The notes under the pieces are model-generated. The model searched no databases, had not been told where the DNA came from, and saw only the letters and a program-made list of their open reading frames with translations. The position numbers and the translations under genes are program-made. From Chryseobacterium sp. FH2 (GTDB lineage Bacteria; Bacteroidota; Bacteroidia; Flavobacteriales; Weeksellaceae), in NCBI RefSeq assembly GCF_001045455.1, contig NZ_LFNE01000003.1, positions 186,001 through 250,000 on the forward strand: a stretch of DNA of 64,000 nucleotides, read 5' to 3'. Shown here piece by piece: positions 58,748-64,000 of this stretch. Every line of letters begins with the position of its first letter. The first letter of the stretch is position 1.

Positions 58748-60376
58748 ATGGATTCAGCAAACAGCAAGTCATTTCATGAAATATTTAAAAGCGAAAACGA
58801 AATCCCCGAAGAATATAAAGTTCCCGAAATTCATCAGCGGGTTTATCTCTTAAATGGTGAATTGGTAGAGTGGAACGGTGATGTTCAGGATATTTATTCC
58901 CCAATCTGTATTCCCACAGAAAACGGTTTGGAGAGAAAACTATTGGGAAGTATTCCGAATATAAACCAGGAAGATGCAATGGAAGTTCTGGAAGCGTGTG
59001 TAAAAGCTTATGATAATGGGCTTGGTGAGTGGCCGACAATGTCTGTAGAAGGCAGAATACAGTGTATGCAGAAGTTTGTTTATCTGATGATTGAGCAGCG
59101 CGAGTTGGTGATCAAATTACTGATGTGGGAAATCGGAAAAACATTGGCCGATTCTACAAAAGAATTCGACAGAACGGTAGATTATATCAATCAGACAATC
59201 GATGCATTGAAAGATTTAGACAGAGAATCTTCTCGTTTCCAACAGGCTGAAGGTACAATTGCCCAAATCAGAAGGGCACCGCTTGGTGTAGTTTTGAGTA
59301 TGGGACCATTTAATTATCCTTTAAACGAAATTTTCACCACGTTGATTCCCGCTTTGATTATGGGAAACACGATTTTATTTAAACTTCCTAAACATGGAGT
59401 TTTAGCACATTATCCTTTATTAAAGGCTTTCAAAGAAGCTTTTCCGAAAGGAACCGTAAATACTTTATATGGAAAAGGGGCTGAAATCATCACTCCGATT
59501 ATGGAAAGCGGAAAAGTAAATGTTTTGGCATTTATCGGTTCAAGTAAAGTAGCAAACGGTCTGAAAAAGCTGCATCCGAAAGTTAATCGTTTAAGGGCTA
59601 TTTTGAGTTTAGATGCAAAAAATGCTGCGATTGTGACTAAAAATGCAGATCTTGATGTTGCGGTAAGCGAGTGTATTTTAGGTTCGCTTTCTTTTAACGG
59701 GCAAAGATGCACGGCACTTAAATTAATATTCGTTCAGAAAGATGTTGCTGAAGAGTTTACAAAAAAATTATCAGACGCCGTTTCTGCAATGAAAGGAGGA
59801 CTTCCCTGGGAAAAAGACGTGAAAATCACACCGCTTCCGGAAGTGAATAAACCACCTTATTTACAAGAATGTCTTGAAGATGCTTCAGCGAAAGGAGCGA
59901 AAGTTTTAAATGAAAACGGAGGGTATAATGAGGAATCTTTCTTTTTTCCGGCAGTTGTGTATCCTGTAAACAGTGATATGAAACTGTATCATGAAGAACA
60001 ATTTGGACCTGTAATCCCTGTTGTTCCTTTTGAAAATATTGATGAACCGATTGATTATCAGGTGAATGCTTCTCATGGAATGCAGGTAAGTATTTTCAGC
60101 GAAGATCCTGTGGAAGTGGCAAAACTGATTGATCCGTTTGTGAATCTGGTAAGCCGTGTGAACATCAATTGCCAGGCTCAGCGTGGGCCGGATGTTTTTC
60201 CTTTCACAGGAAGAAAAGACAGTGCAGAAGGTACACTTTCTGTTTTTGATGCGCTTCGTTCGTTCTCAATCCGTTCATTGGTAGCTGCAAAAGTGACAGA
60301 TTCAAATAAAAAGTTATTGAATACAATTGTAAGAGAACATGATTCTAACTTTTTGAGTACAGATTATATTTTTTAA
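58748..60376 (+). CDS. gapN: Aldehyde dehydrogenase family protein, GapN-like (NADP-dependent GAPDH)
   Basis: A 542-residue member of the aldehyde dehydrogenase superfamily. It resembles non-phosphorylating NADP-dependent glyceraldehyde-3-phosphate dehydrogenase, which makes 3-phosphoglycerate and NADPH. The catalytic Cys321 is in FNGQRCTALK, and the substrate-side Asn/Lys elements GPFNYPLNE and FKLPKHG are present (about 192-224). The usual catalytic Glu motif (LELGGK) is replaced by ILSLDAKN, with Ser where Glu is expected. The length, about 50 residues above typical ALDHs, reflects an extended N-terminus. Substrate assignment is from family resemblance only. A terminator follows at 60410. 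Confidence 0.78.
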   Translation: MDSANSKSFHEIFKSENEIPEEYKVPEIHQRVYLLNGELVEWNGDVQDIYSPICIPTENGLERKLLGSIPNINQEDAMEVLEACVKAYDNGLGEWPTMSVEGRIQCMQKFVYLMIEQRELVIKLLMWEIGKTLADSTKEFDRTVDYINQTIDALKDLDRESSRFQQAEGTIAQIRRAPLGVVLSMGPFNYPLNEIFTTLIPALIMGNTILFKLPKHGVLAHYPLLKAFKEAFPKGTVNTLYGKGAEIITPIMESGKVNVLAFIGSSKVANGLKKLHPKVNRLRAILSLDAKNAAIVTKNADLDVAVSECILGSLSFNGQRCTALKLIFVQKDVAEEFTKKLSDAVSAMKGGLPWEKDVKITPLPEVNKPPYLQECLEDASAKGAKVLNENGGYNEESFFFPAVVYPVNSDMKLYHEEQFGPVIPVVPFENIDEPIDYQVNASHGMQVSIFSEDPVEVAKLIDPFVNLVSRVNINCQAQRGPDVFPFTGRKDSAEGTLSVFDALRSFSIRSLVAAKVTDSNKKLLNTIVREHDSNFLSTDYIF

Positions 60377-60409
60377 AGTTATTATTAAAATGAATTTAAC
60401 ATAATATTT

Positions 60410-60449
60410 AAATCCTCAAAAAATAATTCTATTTTTTGGGGATTTTTGG
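60410..60449 (+). terminator. Terminator after the GapN-like gene
   Basis: A 15-pair stem (60410-60424 with 60431-60445, one T-G pair), loop AATTCT, followed by TT. Confidence 0.8.
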
Positions 60450-60488
60450 TTTAAATATGTTAAAGTGTTGGCTTATCTGTTAAAATTA

Positions 60489-60516
60489 TGTAACATTTTA
60501 TGAAAAATGCTACTAA
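60489..60516 (+). promoter_or_regulatory. ECF-type promoter motif, copy 1
   Basis: TGTAACATTTT (60489-60499) and CTACTAA (60510-60516), 10 bases apart, lie 18 bases before the first sigma factor gene. The same two blocks recur at 61908-61935 and in a weaker form at 62079-62106. It does not fit the TAnnTTTG consensus, suggesting recognition by an alternative sigma factor. Confidence 0.6.
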
Positions 60517-60534
60517 TTCTGGAGAGTACAAGCT

Positions 60535-61038
60535 ATGTCTTCACTTGAAAATGAATTCTTGGACAAAATTGAAAAACATAAAGGTGTGATTTTCAAGATA
60601 TCCAAGATGTATATGGATAATCGGGATGACCAGAATGATCTCTATCAGGAGATTATTTATCAGGCCTGGAAGTCATATGGCGATTTCCAAGGGAAAAGCG
60701 ATTTCTCTACCTGGCTCTACAGAACCGCACTTAATACAGCAATTGTATTTCTCCGAAGCGAAAAAAAACGTAGTTTTATACAAAATCAAAGCATTGAAAA
60801 TCTTAATGTATGTCAGGAATCTTACAATGATACCGATGATGTGAATATGAAAATGATGTATGAGGCGATCCATCAATTGAGTCCTATCGACAAAGCACTT
60901 ATCTTTTTCTTTTTGGAAGATTTTCCAGGTAAAGAAATTGCCAGCCAATTAGGAATTACAGAGGTGAATGCAAGGGTGAAACTTAACCGTGCAAAAGCCA
61001 GGCTGAAAGAAATAATTGAAAAGCAAAGAATTATTTAA
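60535..61038 (+). CDS. ECF-type RNA polymerase sigma factor 1
   Basis: A 167-residue sigma-70 family factor of the extracytoplasmic function type. Region 2 (about residues 20-80) has the pattern DQNDLYQEIIYQAWKSYGDF and FSTWLYRTALNTAI. Region 4 (about 110-165) has DKALIFFFLEDFPGKEIASQLGITEVNARVKLNRAKARLKE, a helix-turn-helix. It is strongly similar to the second sigma factor at 62126. The membrane protein gene begins 18 bases downstream, an arrangement typical of sigma/anti-sigma pairs. The promoter motif upstream matches those of the second module, which suggests autoregulation. Confidence 0.92.
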   Translation: MSSLENEFLDKIEKHKGVIFKISKMYMDNRDDQNDLYQEIIYQAWKSYGDFQGKSDFSTWLYRTALNTAIVFLRSEKKRSFIQNQSIENLNVCQESYNDTDDVNMKMMYEAIHQLSPIDKALIFFFLEDFPGKEIASQLGITEVNARVKLNRAKARLKEIIEKQRII

Positions 61039-61056
61039 TTATGAAAACACTAAAGA

Positions 61057-61872
61057 ATGGAGTTAGAGAATTTAAAACAACTTTGGAACAAAGATACCGG
61101 ACAGGTTCCTCCGGAAGTCTCTCTGGAGAAACAAACAGAGATTCATTCCCCCTTGCAGATGTTGAAAATCAATATGGAAACCGAATTTTGGCTCATGGTC
61201 ATCACTCTGCCAATGCTTTTTACGGGTTTGCCGGCAGTGACTGAAAACCATAATATAAGGATAATATCAATTCTTGTCTCGATTTTGACACTGGCAATTA
61301 TTGTGTATTATTATTCGAGGTTTCTCAAGCTTTATAGAATGCTCCGGAAGAGCAGTATTAATACCAATTATGATTTATTTAACCTGAAAACACAGCTTTT
61401 AATATCGAAACAAATCTACATTTCTTATTACATTTCCTATATCCCGTTAGCGTTTCTTTTATCTTTGATTAAGATTGACTTCCATTTTGATATGGATTAC
61501 AATTTTGCCATTTTCGGAATCAGTTTTTTAATCACGTTATTGCTGGTTTGGTTTATTTTGAAATATTGGATGTATTATATGTACGGAAAATATATCGATG
61601 ATGTGGTGAAACTTGTAGATGAGCTTAACGGAATTGATGTAAAGCCTGATCTTCGAAAGAAAAAATCATGGTTTGAACGGTCTCAAAGATTCTGGATAAA
61701 TAAACTGGGAATCAAAGGAAATATATTGAATACGGTCATTTGGTTTGTGTCAATGTATTTTTTTATTATCTTTTTTTTGACGCTTGTTCTTGTTATAATT
61801 ATTATAATAGGAGTAAAACTTGATTTTATTGATTTACCTGCATTGCAAAAGGCTCTAAGCCGAATACACTGA
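61057..61872 (+). CDS. Membrane protein paired with sigma factor 1, possible anti-sigma factor
   Basis: A 271-residue protein. The N-terminal 40 residues are soluble, starting ELENLKQLWNKDTG, and would face the cytoplasm. Four hydrophobic segments follow (about 47-63, 70-87, 120-140 and 146-168). The C-terminal part has a charged loop and a last hydrophobic segment (about 222-252). It lacks a zinc anti-sigma (ZAS) motif. Its N-terminal half is similar to the 198-residue partner of sigma factor 2, including the opening LKxxWNxD pattern and METEFW. The cytoplasmic opening could hold the sigma factor; this is inference from gene pairing. Confidence 0.68.
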   Translation: MELENLKQLWNKDTGQVPPEVSLEKQTEIHSPLQMLKINMETEFWLMVITLPMLFTGLPAVTENHNIRIISILVSILTLAIIVYYYSRFLKLYRMLRKSSINTNYDLFNLKTQLLISKQIYISYYISYIPLAFLLSLIKIDFHFDMDYNFAIFGISFLITLLLVWFILKYWMYYMYGKYIDDVVKLVDELNGIDVKPDLRKKKSWFERSQRFWINKLGIKGNILNTVIWFVSMYFFIIFFLTLVLVIIIIIGVKLDFIDLPALQKALSRIH

Positions 61873-61907
61873 TCAATTTATAATTAAAATATCAATTGTA
61901 AATTTTT

Positions 61908-61935
61908 TGTAACATTTTGGATTTTTTCCTACTAA
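61908..61935 (+). promoter_or_regulatory. ECF-type promoter motif, copy 2
   Basis: TGTAACATTTT (61908-61918) and CTACTAA (61929-61935), with the same 10-base gap as copy 1. It lies upstream of a terminator at 62033 and would drive a transcript of about 120 bases. Confidence 0.55.
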
Positions 61936-61941
61936 CTGTGA

Positions 61942-62061
61942 AATAATGATAAGTTTTAAAAGACTGATTCAGAAGCAAATAATTTCGAATAAAAACGATA
62001 AACGTTTGGGGGCTAAAAACACACGAGTAACGACCGGTAGAAAATTTCTACCGGTTTTTTA
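61942..62061 (+). ncRNA. Candidate small RNA between the two sigma modules
   Basis: The interval runs from just after promoter motif copy 2 to the end of a strong terminator (62033-62061) and has no convincing gene. A reading frame of 45 codons (ATG 61946 to stop 62083) exists, rich in Lys and Arg, but it runs through the terminator hairpin, so a small RNA is the simpler reading. The start is assumed, not observed. Confidence 0.4.
62033..62061 (+). terminator. Strong terminator between the two sigma modules
   Basis: ACCGGTAGAA (62033-62042) pairs with TTCTACCGGT (62046-62055), followed by TTTTT. It lies 65 bases before the second sigma factor gene, not after a protein gene stop. Confidence 0.82.
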
Positions 62062-62078
62062 TTTTTTCCCAAAAATGT

Positions 62079-62106
62079 TGTAACAAATTTTTGAGTAGCT
62101 AACTAA
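62079..62106 (+). promoter_or_regulatory. ECF-type promoter motif, copy 3
   Basis: TGTAAC (62079-62084) and ACTAA (62102-62106) keep the same spacing as the corresponding bases in copies 1 and 2. It lies 19 bases before the second sigma factor start codon. Confidence 0.5.
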
Positions 62107-62125
62107 CTCCTCAGAGTAGGAAATC

Positions 62126-62626
62126 ATGAATTCATTAGAACAAGAATTTTTAGATAAGATTGAAAAGCATAAAGGAATCATTTTTAAGATTTCTAAAATG
62201 TATATGGATCATAAAGACGATCGGGATGATCTCTTTCAGGAGATTACTTTTCAGGCTTGGAAAGCTTATCCGAATTTTAGAAGACAAAGTGAATTTTCAA
62301 CCTGGCTGTACAGAATTGCTTTGAATACGGCTATTATTTTCCTTACAGCTGCAAAGAAAAGAAATTTTATAGGAAATGAAGATTTTACTAATTATAAGAT
62401 TATACAGGATGAATATGATCACGAAAAAGAAGAAAAGTTAGCAAAGATGTACAATGCGGTTCATCAGTTAGATCCTATTGATAAAGCTTTTATTTTTTAT
62501 TACCTGGAAAATTTTTCCGGAAAACAGATTGCCGAGCAAATGGGTATTTCGGAAGGAAATGTAAGAGTAAAAATGAATCGTGCAAAAAATAAGCTGAAAG
62601 ATATCTTAAACTCAAATAAATACTAA
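62126..62626 (+). CDS. ECF-type RNA polymerase sigma factor 2
   Basis: A 166-residue sigma-70 family factor, a close paralogue of the first (both open with EFLDKIEKHKG and share KISKMYMD). Region 2 has DDLFQEITFQAWKAYPNF and FSTWLYRIALNTAI. Region 4 has DKAFIFYYLENFSGKQIAEQMGISEGNVRVKMNRAKNKLKD. The membrane protein gene begins 18 bases after its stop, the same spacing as in the first module. Motif copy 3 lies just upstream, so it is probably self-activated or activated by its paralogue. Confidence 0.92.
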   Translation: MNSLEQEFLDKIEKHKGIIFKISKMYMDHKDDRDDLFQEITFQAWKAYPNFRRQSEFSTWLYRIALNTAIIFLTAAKKRNFIGNEDFTNYKIIQDEYDHEKEEKLAKMYNAVHQLDPIDKAFIFYYLENFSGKQIAEQMGISEGNVRVKMNRAKNKLKDILNSNKY

Positions 62627-62644
62627 TTTTTTAAATCAACAACA

Positions 62645-63241
62645 ATGAATATAGATGAACTGAAAAATATATGGAATGAAGATGATTCCTTCGAAGAAAC
62701 ACCTGAAGTCACCATTGAACAAAGTAATAAACTGAATCTTCCGCTTGAAAAAATGCGTAAAAATATGCGTATGGAATTTTGGTCTACGGTAGGGATTTTT
62801 ATTTTTTCTTTTGGCCTGATAAGCTTATGTGAAGCTCCTTTTAAGTTTAAATTTTATATTTCTATATTAATTGCGTCAATGGTTTTCGTTACATTTTTCT
62901 TTTATAATAAGTTCTTTAAACTGTATAAGGATATGAGCAATCCTGCTTTGAAAACTTTTGACGGATTGAATGAATTGCTGCATCAGTTCAACTTAAATAA
63001 GCAATATTATCTTTCTTTTTATGTAGCATTTGCCCCGTTTTTGGTCTGTGAATTAATCATAGTAATGGAGTTTATTCCCAGTCCGAAACCTATATCAGAT
63101 TTACGGGCGGCAACTATTCTTATTAGTACTCTTGTAATAGGTATGTCTTTATTATTTTTATTTGGAACCTGGTGGTTTAAGAGGTTGTATGGAAGAAATA
63201 TAAAACATGTTGAAAATCTTATAAAACAACTGAGAAAATAA
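62645..63241 (+). CDS. Membrane protein paired with sigma factor 2, possible anti-sigma factor
   Basis: A 198-residue protein with a soluble N-terminus (NIDELKNIWNEDDSFEETPE) and four hydrophobic segments (about 45-63, 68-86, 121-141 and 157-178). It is a shortened paralogue of the protein paired with sigma factor 1, sharing the LKxxWNxD opening and MRMEFWSTVGIF-type first helix. It lacks that protein's last 70 residues and C-terminal hydrophobic segment. Function as anti-sigma factor is inferred from pairing and topology. Confidence 0.68.
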   Translation: MNIDELKNIWNEDDSFEETPEVTIEQSNKLNLPLEKMRKNMRMEFWSTVGIFIFSFGLISLCEAPFKFKFYISILIASMVFVTFFFYNKFFKLYKDMSNPALKTFDGLNELLHQFNLNKQYYLSFYVAFAPFLVCELIIVMEFIPSPKPISDLRAATILISTLVIGMSLLFLFGTWWFKRLYGRNIKHVENLIKQLRK

Positions 63242-63244
63242 AGA

Positions 63245-63270
63245 TTTCGGCGGGCTAAAGCCCGCCGAAA
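63245..63270. terminator. GC-rich palindromic bidirectional terminator
   Basis: TTTCGGCGGGCT (63245-63256) pairs perfectly with AGCCCGCCGAAA (63259-63270). It lies between convergent genes, 3 bases from one stop and 4 bases from the other. It is far richer in G and C than the surrounding sequence. Confidence 0.75.
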
Positions 63271-63273
63271 CCT

Positions 63274-64000
63274 TTATTTGTTTGGATTCTCTTTTTCTTT
63301 CTTTATTTCGCTTATTATCCAGTCAAGTTGCGGATCTTTCTTTTCAATAATATCCTGCATGCTTTCTGTTACCGTAACGTCAGGAATTACGCCTCGATAG
63401 GTATTCGTAAAATTGATATTAGGCTGTACCAAAAGCAATCCGATAGGTAATTTAATCTTAGAATTTGGTAGTTTTTGATAGGAATAAAATCCGGCAACAG
63501 TTCCGTCATTGGCACCCCCGGTTTCTTCACCTACCAAAACAACTCTTTTATCATTTTTAAGTTTAGAGGTAATAATAGATGAAGCTGAAAAACTTCCACC
63601 GTTTATAAGTACAAAAACCTTTCCGTTAAAAGCATTTTTATTAGGTTTTGTCGGCTTGTCGGCTTTCATTTTATAATATACTTTTCCGTCTTTTTTATAA
63701 GTGCTGAAAGTCTGGCCAAAAAGATAACTTGGATAAAAAATACTCTTCAGGGCATATTCAAAAGGTTTACTTTTTCTGAAATAATTGGTTCTTAATGGAG
63801 TCAGTTTTGAAGTCACCTGAGAAGGTTTTATTAAGACATAAGGCTCAGGAGCAAGATAGGAATACAGGTTATTAATTTCATCCAAAGAACCTCCGTAGTT
63901 ATTGCGGACATCTATGACAAGGTAAGAAGATTTTGCGTTTTTAATCTTTTCAAAAGTTTCTTTGTAAAATTTATTAGAATACTCCCTTGAAAAGCTTTTC
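63274..64000 (-). CDS. S41 family peptidase, C-terminal part (cut by window edge)
   Basis: The reading frame runs off the right edge, so only the C-terminal part (about 242 residues) is present. It resembles the S41 tail-specific/C-terminal processing peptidases. SYLVIDVRNNYGGSLDEI (on 63876-63939 minus strand) is the start of the catalytic core. VFVLINGGSFSASSIITSKL carries the probable catalytic Ser in GSFSASS, and VGEETGGANDG follows. RGVIPDVTV near the end is the usual closing motif. A PDZ domain, if present, would lie beyond the window. A long loop (LTPLRTNYFRKSKPF) is inserted between the first two blocks. Likely exported, but the signal is not visible. Confidence 0.9.
   Translation of the reverse strand, partial: KSFSREYSNKFYKETFEKIKNAKSSYLVIDVRNNYGGSLDEINNLYSYLAPEPYVLIKPSQVTSKLTPLRTNYFRKSKPFEYALKSIFYPSYLFGQTFSTYKKDGKVYYKMKADKPTKPNKNAFNGKVFVLINGGSFSASSIITSKLKNDKRVVLVGEETGGANDGTVAGFYSYQKLPNSKIKLPIGLLLVQPNINFTNTYRGVIPDVTVTESMQDIIEKKDPQLDWIISEIKKEKENPNK

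Noticed and set aside
61041..61244. Plus-strand frame of 67 codons overlapping the first sigma partner gene
   Set aside because: It overlaps the start of the 61057 membrane protein in another frame, and the latter has a paralogue at 62645 that confirms its frame.
1..64000. tRNA, rRNA, CRISPR arrays, insertion sequences and prophage genes
   Set aside because: I looked for cloverleaf-like segments, regular spaced repeats, and transposase or integrase proteins and found none. The single REP-like element does not carry a transposase.

Overview
The window is AT-rich DNA from a member of the Flavobacteriia, most likely Chryseobacterium or a close relative. The evidence is a SusC/SusD pair, promoters of the Bacteroidetes form TAnnTTTG, a Chryseobacterium-type class A2 beta-lactamase, many secreted proteins ending their signal peptides in FAQ, and a GG-leader bacteriocin-like peptide. 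Almost all of it is chromosomal. No rRNA, tRNA, CRISPR array, phage gene or transposase was seen. The right edge cuts a gene (S41 peptidase).

Layout. 1-3875: TolC/HlyD/ABC-2 permease export operon with no ATPase gene. 4076-12881: small stand-alone genes (DUF1569, two VOC proteins, DUF2490, Na+/H+ antiporter, SRPBCC, glutaminyl cyclase, deoxynucleoside kinase, ArsC-like) and a decayed DUF1398-like gene. 12939-13963: two minus-strand genes (DUF493, DUF4197). 14339-23369: a polysaccharide utilisation locus (SusC, SusD, GH144-type glucanase, esterase-like hydrolase, GH3 beta-glucosidase), probably for a beta-glucan such as beta-1,2-glucan. 24051-30226: purB, a WG-repeat protein and purL.

30300-38355 is the most unusual part. 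It is a co-directional block preceded by a long, highly structured leader. It encodes what looks like a membrane-attached Hsp70 machine: a tail-anchored J-like protein, a membrane protein with a GrpE-like cytoplasmic end, a divergent Hsp70, a coiled-coil lipoprotein, a small membrane protein, and a protein kinase fused to an AAA+ ATPase. An orphan barstar gene starts inside the hairpin that follows the kinase gene. I know of no described system with this composition. Its role (envelope stress, protein quality control or defence) is inference.

38731-51439: GDSL hydrolase, diacylglycerol kinase, dnaN, pheT, a META-domain lipoprotein, then a minus-strand run (acidic protein, polytopic GT-C-like membrane protein, 3-hydroxybutyryl-CoA dehydrogenase, secreted protein, class A beta-lactamase, GH5 glucanase with a CBM, Gfo/Idh oxidoreductase). 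51577-60376: pcm, a frameshifted DUF1801 pseudogene, 2-hydroxyacid dehydrogenase, acidic proteins, urocanase, NAD-binding protein, GG-leader peptide, thiol peroxidase, GapN-like dehydrogenase. 60489-63241: two tandem ECF sigma factor/membrane protein modules with three copies of a shared two-block promoter motif, one of which appears to drive a short terminated transcript.
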